Shown piece by piece: positions 1 to 8,092 of a stretch of 64,000 nt of DNA. The DNA lies in the NCBI RefSeq assembly GCF_011601265.1, contig NZ_JAAOLX010000015.1, forward strand, positions 1-64,000, in the 5' to 3' direction. Position numbers and translations under genes: made by a program. The notes below the pieces were generated by a model. The model made no database searches and was not told the origin of the DNA. It worked only from the letters and a program-made list of their open reading frames with translations. Positions within the stretch are counted from its first letter, which is position 1, and the number at the start of each line of letters is the position of its first letter. The DNA comes from Iodobacter violaceini. GTDB taxonomy: Bacteria > Pseudomonadota > Gammaproteobacteria > Burkholderiales > Chitinibacteraceae.

Positions 1-12
1 TATAAGAGACAG
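1..12 (+). other. Nextera transposase mosaic-end remnant (sequencing adapter)
   Basis: The first 12 bases, TATAAGAGACAG, equal the last 12 bases of the 19-bp Tn5/Nextera mosaic end (AGATGTGTATAAGAGACAG). They lie exactly at the window start and interrupt a gene whose reading frame continues up to them. They are best read as untrimmed library adapter, so base 1 is probably a contig end and these bases are not genomic. Confidence 0.85.
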
Positions 13-285
13 ACCCCCGCCCGCCCCTACAAAGACGGCCTGAAACCCGCCGGTGCGAAATACCGCATAGGCCGATGCTTTAGCAATCTGCGATTTTGCA
101 CTTGGGAATTTTTTATAAACCTGAGCCAGCGTGTCTTGCGCTGCCTGATCAATTGCTGCCCGGCGCTCTGCAGGTGTTTTTTGCTCAACAGATGATGCGG
201 CACTGTTTTGTTTTACGGCTGAATCGGCCAGCACAGGTAAAGCAAGCAGTGAGCTTGCGGCAAATATAATTGATTTTAATTGCAT
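13..285 (-). CDS. SYLF/YSC84-like secreted lipid-binding protein, 3' end missing
   Basis: This is the first 91 codons of a minus-strand gene cut by the contig end. The start ATG (285-283) follows an AGGAG Shine-Dalgarno 7 nt upstream. The product opens with a signal peptide (MQLKSIIFAASSLLALPVLA, cleavage after residue 20). A helical stretch with DTLAQVYKKFPSAKSQIAKA follows, then AYAVFRTGG and a VGAGGG turn. That order matches the N-terminal part of SYLF (YSC84) domain proteins, small secreted or periplasmic lipid-binding proteins of unclear role. The C-terminal half, which would confirm the family, is missing. The last four codons in this frame (bases 1-12) are adapter and were excluded. 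The family assignment comes from motif memory. Confidence 0.6.
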
Positions 286-959
286 AATTAAACTCCTGAT
301 TTCATAAAATTTAGAAACTTACTTACAAAAATCAATCGTATTTAAGTATTTAATAATGATTCAGTTTTTAACTATTTTCCCCGGCTTCAGCAGGCAGGTA
401 CGCTGACATGTTTAAAGCTATTACCAGTTAATCACAAAAAATTAAAAAGGTATGTCGGTTAATCCCTGCACAGCACGTAAATATGTCACAAAGCGTTCAA
501 TCTTCACAGCCATTAATCGCACAAAAAATATATAGCTTATTTTATTTATCAGAAAGAAAAAAGGAAGGGAATCATCTTAAATCAATCACAGATATAGCAC
601 CATTAAGATCAGAATAGCAATCCAGAACATACTCATTCTGATTGAAATATTCTGATCATGAAACCATCCGCCTGACGGATATATTTTAAAAAACCAGATT
701 TATTCATCCATTTAAAAAAATGGAATTAACCTTAAAACACACTATCCCCGGTTATTTTGGTGATTGCGGGGGATCATGTAAACCCTTAATTTCCCGCGAT
801 TAGACGATAAATCACAAACAAGCGGAACGCTTGATCTGGAAAGAGAACTGCAGCGCTTTACAGAGATTGCATCAATACGCGCCGATTTAGCATGATGCCC
901 GTTTGGGCAAAAATCCGGGCCACGGCATTTTGCCCAAACAAAAAAACGGCGCGGAATAA
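286..959. other. AT-rich intergenic stretch with possible decayed coding sequence
   Basis: Bases 286-740 are AT-rich and show no convincing gene; the promoter of the SYLF-like gene must lie just right of 285. Around 790-895 a short plus-strand frame (translating as ...SGTLDLERELQRFTEIAS..., stop at 893-895) looks protein-like but has no start and I do not recognise it. It may be decayed sequence linked to the sulfatase remnant that follows. Antisense frames across 742-1134 have no start signal or family features. Confidence 0.4.
901..939. repeat. 12-bp perfect inverted repeat
   Basis: GTTTGGGCAAAA (901-912) and TTTTGCCCAAAC (928-939) are perfect reverse complements around a 15-nt loop. The hairpin sits directly upstream of the arylsulfatase remnant. 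It has no U-tract, so it is a poor terminator. It may be a scar of a lost element. Confidence 0.6.
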
Positions 960-1148
<189 letters not shown>

Positions 1149-1276
1149 TACACCGGGCTTTGCCGGGGTTTTATCGCCCGGCGAAGCCCTCTGCCCTTTG
1201 GACAAATATCCTCAGGGCGATCAGCGCAGCCTTTACCATGAGCAGCCCGGGGCGCTGCTTTACACAAAAAACTGCA

Positions 1277-1918
1277 TCAAACGCCCTGAGGCGCAATCTG
1301 TTCAACTATGGGCATAGTCATTTCGATAATGCGCTCAAAGCTAACGGCTCGCGTATTGCAGGTGCCATACAGCACATTGCTGCCCTCCATCACAATGGCT
1401 AATAAATGGATCAGCTCATTGATCGCAAGGGTATTGGCTGCGGGGTATCTGAGACTGACTAAGGCGGCTGATCTTTCGATCATGGCATCATAAAACGCAT
1501 CCACTGTCTGGCAAATTTGCTCATCATGCAGCGCCATCGCCCATAGCTCACGGAAAGTGCGCGTCGTTTCATTTTGAATGGCATCCATCATCATCCAGCG
1601 CACCAGCCCCCTCAGGCCTTCTGCATAGAGTTGCCCTTCCGGGGAAAGCGATTCTTCCAAATGAAGAAAGTATTTCTCCAGTATTTTCGCAACCATCGCG
1701 TTGATCAGCTCGTTTTTACTAGGGAAATGATAAGTCAGATTGCCCGGTGAAATTCCCGCCGCTTCGGCCACCCTTCTGGTTGTAAATTTGGCATTGCCAA
1801 ACTCAATCAGCACCTGCTGCGCGCACTCAAGAATATGGTTAATCGTATTTTGCGAAACACTGCTTTTGGCCGCATCGCCTGGCAGATCCGGCGACCTGGA
1901 TTTTCTTTGTATTGACAT
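1277..1918 (-). CDS. TetR/AcrR family transcriptional regulator
   Basis: A 213-residue protein with an N-terminal helix-turn-helix at about residues 25-75. It contains the TetR signature RRVAEAAGISPGNLTYHFPS and a helical C-terminal ligand/dimer domain. The start is the ATG at 1918: an AGAGG lies 7 nt upstream, while the adjacent in-frame TTG at 1921 is too close to it. The gene is divergent from the alkyl sulfatase at 2119, and the 200-bp gap holds two matching palindromes, the expected place for its operators. I infer that it represses the sulfatase, and possibly itself, and is released by an alkyl sulfate or product. Ligand and sign of regulation are not shown by sequence. Confidence 0.85.
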   Translation of the reverse strand: MSIQRKSRSPDLPGDAAKSSVSQNTINHILECAQQVLIEFGNAKFTTRRVAEAAGISPGNLTYHFPSKNELINAMVAKILEKYFLHLEESLSPEGQLYAEGLRGLVRWMMMDAIQNETTRTFRELWAMALHDEQICQTVDAFYDAMIERSAALVSLRYPAANTLAINELIHLLAIVMEGSNVLYGTCNTRAVSFERIIEMTMPIVEQIAPQGV

Positions 1919-1959
1919 CAAACAGCCTCTTTATTCGGTACTTTTTTGCATTGACCTAA

Positions 1960-2006
1960 TTAGTTCAAGTGTACTAAATTAGCGACAAATAGTTCATCTG
2001 TACTAA
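1960..2006. promoter_or_regulatory. Twin palindromic operators (predicted TetR sites)
   Basis: Two 16-bp imperfect palindromes, TAGTTCAAGTGTACTA (1961-1976) and TAGTTCATCTGTACTA (1990-2005), share the pattern TAGT-t-CA-nn-TG-t-ACTA. Their centres are 29 bp apart. They lie between the divergent TetR and alkyl sulfatase genes. Such paired sites are typical of TetR-family operators overlapping divergent promoters. Binding by the adjacent regulator is inferred. Confidence 0.7.
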
Positions 2007-2118
2007 TTTTATCGCTAAGCTTTTTGTTTGGCTAGGTGAATTGCTTTGCTTGACTACTCCACAGCTGATGAAGAAGGCTGCCCGGAGTTAAAAAATGACT
2101 TTCCAGAGGATAAATATC

Positions 2119-4164
2119 ATGCGAATCAAAACACTATCACTTGTACTGTCTATGGCACTCATGGGTGGGGTCAGCGCTGTTTCTATTGCAGCTGGCGGTG
2201 GCGGGGTGGCAGCAACAGACCCAAATGCAGCGCTGGGCAAGCACTTTGATGCAAAAGGCAAGATGCCTTCCCAGTACACCAAAGCGCTGATCGAAGCGCA
2301 ACGCAGCAGCCTGCCATTTGAAGATACGCGTGATTTTGAAGAATCCAAAAAAGGCTTTATTGCCGCCCCTTCTTACAAAGAAATCATGGCAGATGCCGGC
2401 CACGTCGCATGGAATATAGGCAGCTATGACTATCTGCTGCAGGGCAAAGACTTTGACAGCATTCACCCTTCCCTTCAGCGCCAGGCCATTTTAAATATGG
2501 GCTACGGCCTGTATGAAGTTGTGCCGGGTAAGATTTATCAGGTACGCGGTTTTGACCTCGCGAATATGACCATTATTAAGGGTGACACCGGCTGGATTTT
2601 ATTTGATGTGCTAACAGCCAAAGAAACCGCCCGTGCCGCGCTGGCCTTTGTGAATGAAAAACTGGGCCAAAGGCCGGTTGTGGCTGTGGTTTATTCACAT
2701 TCACATGGCGATCACTTTGGCGGCGCTCGTGGTGTGGTTGATGAAAAAGATGTCATCAGCGGCAAAGTTCAAATTATTGCTCCTGAAGGCTTTATGGAAC
2801 ATGCCATCTCTGAAAACGTGTATGCCGGCAATGCGATGACACGGCGCATGCTGCTGACCTACGGCACGCTGTTACCACGCAGCCCATTTGGTCACGTTGA
2901 TCAGGCGATTGGTAAGAATGTTGCCGCAGGCGATTTGGGTTTGATTCCGCCAACCCGTACTGTAAGCCAGGATATTGAAGAGATCACCGTTGATGGCGTG
3001 CAAATGGTGTTCCAGAACACACCGGGTACCGAAGCACCTTCAGAAATGAATACCTACTTCCCACAATTTAAAGCGTTCTGGGCGGCTGAAAATATCACCG
3101 GCACCGTACACAATATCTACACCCTGCGCGGCGCTTTGGTGCGGGATGCGCTGGCATGGTCCAAAAACATCAATAACGCCTTGTATTTGTTTGGCGATAA
3201 AACCGATGTGATGTTTGCATCGCACAGCTGGCCGCGCTGGGGTAAAGAGCGTGTGCAGGAAGTCATGCGCACCCAGCGTGATATTTACGCCAATCTGAAT
3301 AATGAAGTGCTGCATCAGGCTAATAAAGGCGTCACCATTAATGAAATTCATAATGTGTACAAACCGCCGCAATCGCTGCAAAACCAGTGGGCGGCCCACT
3401 CTTATCATGGCTCTGAAGAGCACAACAGCCGTGCGGTGCTCAACCGCTACCTTGGCTATTGGGATGCCAACCCGGCTACTTTAATGCCTTTATCGCCGCG
3501 TGATTCCGCCCCTCTTTATGTGGAAATGATGGGCGGCAGTAAAAAGATTATGGCCAAGGCCAAAAAACTGCATGACCAGGGCAAGTATCTGGAAGCCGTT
3601 GAAATCTTGAATAAGCTGACACTGGCAGAGCCAAAGAATACTGCGGCTAAAGATTTGCTGGCCGATGTATATGAGCAGCTGGGCTACCAGAAAGAAAGTG
3701 TTGCCTTAAGAAACAGCTTCCTTGCTGGCGCCTATGAGCTGCGTAATGGCATTCCGGAAGGGGCTTCTCCAAGTGCAACCAGCCCGGATATGGCGCGTGC
3801 TATGTCCACTGATCTGCTGCTGGATTATCTGGCCGTCACCATGAACAGCAAAAAAGCAGACGGCATGAAGTTCAAGATCAACTTTATCACTCCGGATAAT
3901 GGTGAGAAATACGTGCTGGAAATGAGCAACTCCACACTCAGCAATATTAAAGGCTTCATCGCCAAAGATGCGGATCTGACCATCACCATCAATCGCAGTG
4001 ATCTGGAAACCTTTATCTCTGGCAGAGCCACTTTTGAGCAGCTCACCCAAAATGGCAAAGTACAGCTGACTGGTAATACAGCGGTACTGAAGCAATTGAT
4101 GAGCACCCAGGAAAAATTTGACCCTCGCTTTGAAATTCTGCCGGGCACTAAAAAAGCCAAATAA
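2119..4164 (+). CDS. Secreted alkyl sulfatase, SdsA1/YjcS (BDS1) family
   Basis: A 681-residue metallo-beta-lactamase-fold sulfatase that would hydrolyse primary alkyl sulfates such as SDS to alcohol and sulfate, probably in the periplasm or outside the cell. The start ATG at 2119 has AGAGGA 8 nt upstream and begins a clear signal peptide (MRIKTLSLVLSMALMGGVSA); an upstream in-frame ATG at 2095 would bury it. The zinc motif HSHGDH occupies residues 194-199. Downstream PGTEAPSEMNTYFP and ASHSWPRWG segments supply the other metal ligands. A TPR-like dimerisation region and a C-terminal SCP2-like domain (about 560-680) complete the usual architecture. Length and domain order match the family. 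A large hairpin terminator follows, and the divergent TetR gene probably controls it. Confidence 0.9.
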   Translation: MRIKTLSLVLSMALMGGVSAVSIAAGGGGVAATDPNAALGKHFDAKGKMPSQYTKALIEAQRSSLPFEDTRDFEESKKGFIAAPSYKEIMADAGHVAWNIGSYDYLLQGKDFDSIHPSLQRQAILNMGYGLYEVVPGKIYQVRGFDLANMTIIKGDTGWILFDVLTAKETARAALAFVNEKLGQRPVVAVVYSHSHGDHFGGARGVVDEKDVISGKVQIIAPEGFMEHAISENVYAGNAMTRRMLLTYGTLLPRSPFGHVDQAIGKNVAAGDLGLIPPTRTVSQDIEEITVDGVQMVFQNTPGTEAPSEMNTYFPQFKAFWAAENITGTVHNIYTLRGALVRDALAWSKNINNALYLFGDKTDVMFASHSWPRWGKERVQEVMRTQRDIYANLNNEVLHQANKGVTINEIHNVYKPPQSLQNQWAAHSYHGSEEHNSRAVLNRYLGYWDANPATLMPLSPRDSAPLYVEMMGGSKKIMAKAKKLHDQGKYLEAVEILNKLTLAEPKNTAAKDLLADVYEQLGYQKESVALRNSFLAGAYELRNGIPEGASPSATSPDMARAMSTDLLLDYLAVTMNSKKADGMKFKINFITPDNGEKYVLEMSNSTLSNIKGFIAKDADLTITINRSDLETFISGRATFEQLTQNGKVQLTGNTAVLKQLMSTQEKFDPRFEILPGTKKAK

Positions 4165-4197
4165 AGCAGCAGGCTGATTGATGTGAAATGAGTACGC

Positions 4198-4236
4198 AAC
4201 CGCCGTTCTCAGCCCAGGCTGAAGCGGCGGTTTTAA
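4198..4236 (+). terminator. Rho-independent terminator after the alkyl sulfatase
   Basis: AACCGCCG (4198-4205) pairs with CGGCGGTT (4225-4232). An inner TCAGCC/GGCTGA stem lies within the loop, and TTTT follows. It lies 33 nt after the sulfatase stop. Confidence 0.75.
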
Positions 4237-4275
4237 TTGAGTGCGCAGGTAAACCCTGCAATCAGGAGTTGTTTG

Positions 4276-5448
4276 ATGAAACCCCAATTATTAGCATTAT
4301 TACTGGCCGGATTAAGCGGCAGCAGCTGGGCTGGCGGGCTGTATTTGTATGAGCTGGGCACCGAAGATGTGGGCCTTGCCGGGGCGGGCAGCGCCGCCCG
4401 TGCACAGGATGCCACAACGATTGCCACCAATCCGGCGGGCATGACCATGCTGGAAGGCGATCAGCTGACGATTGGCCTGCAAGGTTTGTATGGCGATGCC
4501 AAATATCAGCAGGACGGCCGCGGGGCATTCAGTGGCAATGAAGCGGGCAATGTTGTGGGCTGGTTTCCTGGCATGAGTGTTTTTTACAGCCACAGCGTGG
4601 ATGAGCAGCTGAAAGTGGGGATTGGCGTGTATGGCAACTTTGGCCTTGGGCTTGATTTTGGTGACTGGGCGGGCAGCCGCTTAATTAAAAGAAGCACTTT
4701 GCTCGGCATGACCATTCAGCCCACAGTGGCTTATAAAATCAATGATCAATGGTCTGTTGGCGGAAGTATTAACGCCAATTATGGTGTCTTTTCATTAACC
4801 CGCAGCACACCCGGCGGCGATGTAGAGCTGAACGACACCGACTGGTCCGCCAGCATCAAACTGGGGGTTTTATATCAGCCTGATCACGCCACCCGCCTTG
4901 GCCTCTCTTACACCAGCGAAACTGAATACAATTTCAACAGCAGTGTAAATCATCCGCTGGGCGGGCAAATCCCGGCGAGTGGCAGCATCAATGCGCCTCA
5001 GCAACTAATGTTCAGTGCCTTTCACCAGCTGGCACCCCAATGGGCTGTGATGGCCAATCTGGGCTGGCAAAACTGGGAAGCGTATAACGATAATCAGCTT
5101 TGGCTCGGCAATAATGAAGCGCCCAATGCAGACCGTATGCAAGACACCTGGCATACCGCGCTGGGCCTGCAATATCAGGCCACGCCCGCTTTACGCTTAA
5201 ATACCGGTATTGCCTATGACAGCAGTTTTTACAAAGACCAGCAAAACACCTCAATGACCATGCCATCCGGTGAGGCATGGCGCTTTGGCTTGGGCGGGCA
5301 ATATCAGCTGAATAAAACTGATAGCTTAGGCGTGGCATTTGAGTATGTGCATTTTGATAGCGCTTATGTACCAAGCCCACTGTTAAGTGGCGCTTATCAT
5401 TCCCCCAAAATGTATTTCATCACTGCAAATTACAGCAAAAAATTCTGA
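4276..5448 (+). CDS. FadL/OmpP1/TodX family outer-membrane porin
   Basis: A 390-residue beta-barrel protein for uptake of hydrophobic compounds across the outer membrane. The ATG at 4276 has AGGAG 7 nt upstream and starts a signal peptide ending SSWAGG; the longer in-frame start at 4237 lies in the terminator region. The mature N-terminus carries the family signature (GLAGAGSAARAQDATTIATN, then PAGM), the hatch region of FadL proteins. Many alternating aromatic strands follow and the protein ends in a terminal Phe (YSKKF), the usual outer-membrane assembly signal. Placed directly after the alkyl sulfatase, it may import the long-chain alcohol or alkyl sulfate. That link is inferred from position only. 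Confidence 0.88.
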   Translation: MKPQLLALLLAGLSGSSWAGGLYLYELGTEDVGLAGAGSAARAQDATTIATNPAGMTMLEGDQLTIGLQGLYGDAKYQQDGRGAFSGNEAGNVVGWFPGMSVFYSHSVDEQLKVGIGVYGNFGLGLDFGDWAGSRLIKRSTLLGMTIQPTVAYKINDQWSVGGSINANYGVFSLTRSTPGGDVELNDTDWSASIKLGVLYQPDHATRLGLSYTSETEYNFNSSVNHPLGGQIPASGSINAPQQLMFSAFHQLAPQWAVMANLGWQNWEAYNDNQLWLGNNEAPNADRMQDTWHTALGLQYQATPALRLNTGIAYDSSFYKDQQNTSMTMPSGEAWRFGLGGQYQLNKTDSLGVAFEYVHFDSAYVPSPLLSGAYHSPKMYFITANYSKKF

Positions 5449-5504
5449 GCGAATCATTCTTTTGCTCAATAAAGCCAAATCTGTAAACGCACAGATTTAA
5501 AGCA

Positions 5505-5627
5505 TCAGCCGGGCCTGTCATTTAAATTAGGTATATCTATGTGCCTGATGTGTTCCGCCAGAAAAATACCCATTTCGTTAAAAATAACAGGCTCGTTCTG
5601 CTCAGCGCTGTATTGATCTAAGCCCAT
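5505..5627 (-). pseudogene. Small protein or gene fragment, unknown
   Basis: Forty codons from ATG at 5627, overlapping the stop of a preceding minus-strand frame, and ending at TGA 5507-5505. The composition (MGLDQYSAEQNEPVIFNEMG..., acidic, with helical character) looks like real protein rather than chance. No Shine-Dalgarno is evident and I do not recognise a family. It could be a tiny intact gene or the tail of a frameshifted one. Confidence 0.25.
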
Positions 5628-5818
5628 TTTTCATAAGCTGATTGTTTTAGAAACGCCGCGATATCGGGCACATAATAAAACCATCCTGCTATTCCTATTA
5701 CAAAATCGCAGCGTGCTGCTGGTGCAGCAGCACGAGTGCATGCACGCGCTTTTTTGTCATTTGAAGACTGACTGCAAATTCTTATCAATTTATCCAGAAG
5801 GCATGAGTGACAGCACCC

Positions 5819-5835
5819 GACCCTTAGCGGACATT
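5819..5835. repeat. GCGGA repeat family, 3' half only (copy 1)
   Basis: CCGACCCTTAGCGGACA matches the right end of the dispersed hairpin repeat that separates the small genes between 5.8 and 14 kb. No left half (TCCGCTT..GGCCG) is recognisable nearby. Confidence 0.55.
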
Positions 5836-5954
5836 TTCGTGAAACTTGGAATTGTCTATCAAGCCAAGGACTGGCCACGAACGGCTCGGAAGCGTCTATA
5901 AAACCCAGGGCGATTCATTTCTCCGATTACGCTTCTCTAATCGGAGCTACGATA

Positions 5955-6326
5955 CTAGCTAACTGGCCCCCCCCTTAATGACATTATTGTTCCCGCAGTA
6001 ATCAAGCCCGATGCCAGTATGCCTTGAAACAATTTTCCAATTTTTGACTCACATTTAAATGAAAAAACGATGAATAGTATAGGCAGAACCAAAAATCCAC
6101 CTATCGGTGAAACCCAACGTCCTGACTCCGGTCCATAGTTGTACAACTCAGTACTAAGCGGTAGTAGCATCGGAATTCCGATAAAGGATAGTAAGGAAAC
6201 TATGACGAGTAGTGCATAACTCTTTTGTCTTTGACGAGAGCGAAACAGTAGCGCAGATAAGATTAGCAAGTAGAGTGTTTGAAAAATCAGATATGACATT
6301 AGCCCGCCGATTGGGAGGTATTCCAT
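5955..6326 (-). CDS. Small integral membrane protein, unknown function
   Basis: About 123 residues with three or four hydrophobic segments: roughly MSYLIFQTLYLLILSALLF, a second at SYALLVIVSLLSFIGIPMLL, a third at FLVLPILFIVF and a weaker C-terminal one. A basic loop (RSRQRQK) follows the first segment, so it is probably an inner-membrane protein. The start is uncertain: ATG at 6326 or GTG at 6338, neither with a clear Shine-Dalgarno. It is the first of a run of small minus-strand genes separated by repeat copies. No family is recognised. Confidence 0.55.
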   Translation of the reverse strand: MEYLPIGGLMSYLIFQTLYLLILSALLFRSRQRQKSYALLVIVSLLSFIGIPMLLPLSTELYNYGPESGRWVSPIGGFLVLPILFIVFSFKCESKIGKLFQGILASGLITAGTIMSLRGGPVS

Positions 6327-6377
6327 GATGGCATTCACAAATAGAAATAGAAATGCAGACTAACGCTTGCTGTGATT

Positions 6378-6405
6378 GTTGGGCTTCGCAAGCTCAGCAC
6401 CAACC
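6378..6405. repeat. GTTGG...CCAAC palindromic unit
   Basis: GTTGGGCT and AGCACCAAC form an imperfect stem around TCGCAAGCTC, and CTACA follows. Intergenic palindromes of this GTTGGG..CCAACCTACA type recur in many proteobacteria. It lies directly beside a copy of the GCGGA repeat. Confidence 0.5.
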
Positions 6406-6418
6406 TACAAAATTCAAT

Positions 6419-6487
6419 TTCCGCTTCTGGCCGTAATCAGCCATTTAGGGACAGTAGCTGAGAGGCAACATCCGCCCTGAAGCGGAT
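6419..6487. repeat. GCGGA hairpin repeat, copy 2
   Basis: The left end TTCCGCTTCTGGCCG (6419-6433) and right end CCGCCCTGAAGCGGAT (6472-6487) can pair through TCCGCTTC/GAAGCGGA. The middle is not conserved with other copies. It separates the membrane protein gene from the next minus-strand gene. Confidence 0.65.
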
Positions 6488-6510
6488 AATAATAAAATCC
6501 AATTGAATTT

Positions 6511-6807
6511 CTAACTTATATTTTTTGTTCGATTGAAAATCGATTTGGCCAGATTCATTACGAAATAGTAAGCGTCACCTGCAATCGTGTCCGATATGGT
6601 GTTATCGTAATACGGAGAAGTTCTGTCCTCATTAAAACGAGCAATTGCCTCCGTTTCATTCGATGCGTATATCAGATAGCCCACAACTTCAAAGCCCTGA
6701 GCCAGCAAGTGCTCTCTATTAGCAAGAAATTGATCTTGATCGGTGCACAAACAGCTAAACTCGCTCTGCGCCCCGATCATTCTTTTATAAAACTGATATG
6801 CTGGCAT
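6511..6807 (-). CDS. Small hypothetical protein, 98 residues
   Basis: A soluble 98-residue protein starting MPAYQFYKRMIG from an ATG with AGGA 7 nt upstream, which supports translation. It has two Cys close together (CLC, residues 19-21), a helical middle with GYLIYASNETEAIARF, and no signal peptide or membrane segment. I do not recognise a family. It is flanked on both sides by GCGGA repeat copies and shares the minus strand with its neighbours. Small size, novelty and position fit a cassette-borne accessory gene. Confidence 0.6.
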   Translation of the reverse strand: MPAYQFYKRMIGAQSEFSCLCTDQDQFLANREHLLAQGFEVVGYLIYASNETEAIARFNEDRTSPYYDNTISDTIAGDAYYFVMNLAKSIFNRTKNIS

Positions 6808-6902
6808 TTTAGATTCCTCGGCATTTTAAATACTGATCGTTTCTGCAATATCAAACTAATGGAGAAGATTGCTGGATTACTCTACTGCCCGTTAGAAGAA
6901 AT

Positions 6903-6995
6903 GTCTGCACTTGGCCGCATCCAGCCTGTGAAGCACATCATGCTTGAAATGAGCCCGTACTTGCAACCACAGGCGGCACCTGACCCAAAGCGGGA
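6903..6995. repeat. GCGGA hairpin repeat, copy 3 (long form)
   Basis: The left end GTCTGCACTTGGCCG lies at 6903-6917 and the right end CTGACCCAAAGCGGGA at 6979-6994. The core (ACATCATGCTTGAAATGAGC, then CCGTA, TTGCAACCACAGGCGGCAC) is nearly the same as in the copies at 9034 and 13146, so these three form a long subtype of about 95 bp. Confidence 0.75.
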
Positions 6996-7102
6996 GTACT
7001 TGAAATATGATATAAAAACAACTAACAAAGAAAAAATTGCACGTTATAGGGCTTGATGAGTAATCAATTTAAATTTCACTGGTCAGGCATACTTCAAAAT
7101 AG

Positions 7103-7624
7103 TCACTCTGGGACACGAACTTTTAGAAATTTGACATTGTTACTTACTTTATCGAACAGTAGCAGCATGGTATCAAGGGTTTTTGAATTTCTTGCACGTT
7201 CAAGCTTATTAGCCATTTCAGATTGATTTTTGTCTAACTTCAAACTTTGAATTACTGCGGACAACCATAATGGTGATAACTGAACAAAGGAACCCATAGA
7301 CATTTGGTCAAGTTGTAAATTCCCCTCTGGGCTGGTTAATTTTAAGCCCAATAGAAGTAATGTTCTACCATCTTGCTCTTTGAGGGCAAGGTGGTCGTTA
7401 TTGAACTCACCGCCCCACCGGCCGTTAATTAAATTAAATCCATTTCGTTTTGAAATGGATTCAAATAATTCAGTACGAATCTTTGCTTCCTGTGAAAAGA
7501 TATTCATTGCAATGCTAGGAATATTTTGTGCTTGTTCAATATTTGCGTCAATTTCGGCTACAGCAACAGATGGTATCGATATGGACAACGCCATGGCGAT
7601 TAAATTTATTATTCGGTTGTTCAT
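7103..7624 (-). CDS. Secreted hypothetical protein, 173 residues
   Basis: It starts MNNRIINLIAMALSISIPSV and has a clear signal peptide, cleaved about AVA|EID near residue 23, so the mature protein is periplasmic or secreted. A GAGG Shine-Dalgarno lies about 6 nt upstream of the ATG. The mature part is mixed alpha/beta, with a region NGRWGGEFNNDHLALKEQDG and a C-terminal helical stretch. No cysteine pattern or catalytic motif is seen and no family is recognised. It has its own promoter region and stands alone in the minus-strand array. Confidence 0.65.
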   Translation of the reverse strand: MNNRIINLIAMALSISIPSVAVAEIDANIEQAQNIPSIAMNIFSQEAKIRTELFESISKRNGFNLINGRWGGEFNNDHLALKEQDGRTLLLLGLKLTSPEGNLQLDQMSMGSFVQLSPLWLSAVIQSLKLDKNQSEMANKLERARNSKTLDTMLLLFDKVSNNVKFLKVRVPE

Positions 7625-7790
7625 ATCAGGCCTCTAACAGTCGAAGATTTAAAAATAACTACTAAGAAGTCAATTAGTTCTGGTTTTGTGATTACAATTA
7701 ACTTCAAACACAGTGAGATTAACAATCTATCCTAAACGTGTACATTTTTAAATAGAACAGGCCACTATCGATCCAAAACAGACTTTTTGT

Positions 7791-8042
7791 TTAAAGTGAA
7801 AGAAAAGTCCACTGTATTAACCCCAGAGCGCCAGCAATAGCCACGGCTTCAACTGTCCCATTCGGAAAGTATAAAGAGACCAGTGCTAATGGAAATCCCG
7901 TTATGCACAGCATAATGTGGGCTGATATTGACGTTTCTGCATTGTTATAAATAAAAGAACACGCAGCAGACAAACAAAACCAAAGCGTCGACCAGCAAAA
8001 ATAATAAATAAATATTTCTTGAGTTCTTAATTTTAATCTCAC
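7791..8042 (-). CDS. Small membrane protein, 83 residues
   Basis: An 83-residue protein with three predicted membrane segments (IFIYYFCWSTLWFCLSAACSF; ISAHIMLCITGFPLALVSL; VEAVAIAGALGLIQWTFL). The loop FPNGTVEAV between the second and third segments recalls a recurrent family of small uncharacterised membrane proteins. The start is GTG at 8042, with AAAAGG 7 nt upstream. Its role is unknown; a small membrane immunity protein is one possibility suggested by the neighbourhood. Confidence 0.55.
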   Translation of the reverse strand: MRLKLRTQEIFIYYFCWSTLWFCLSAACSFIYNNAETSISAHIMLCITGFPLALVSLYFPNGTVEAVAIAGALGLIQWTFLSL

Positions 8043-8092
8043 GTCATTACCTTTTCATTGCCTGACATCGCCCTAAATCGGAAGTAAATCGT

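Larger units (their letters stand above)
5449..5954. other. Gene-poor stretch with hairpins, gene fragments and a repeat half
   Basis: A weak stem (AAATCTGT 5477-5484 / ACAGATTT 5491-5498) may end the porin transcript. On the minus strand a 40-codon frame (5627-5505, MGLDQYSAEQ...) follows an overlapping frame that ends ...FYYVPDIAAFLKQSAYEKWA (stop near 5618). Both look like genuine protein pieces and may be remnants of small cassette genes. GTGCTGCTG/CAGCAGCAC (5713-5733) is a perfect 9-bp hairpin. CCGACCCTTAGCGGACA near 5819-5835 is the 3' half of the repeat family of the next region. CTCCGATTA (5921-5929) and TAATCGGAG (5938-5946) form another inverted repeat. Confidence 0.45.
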
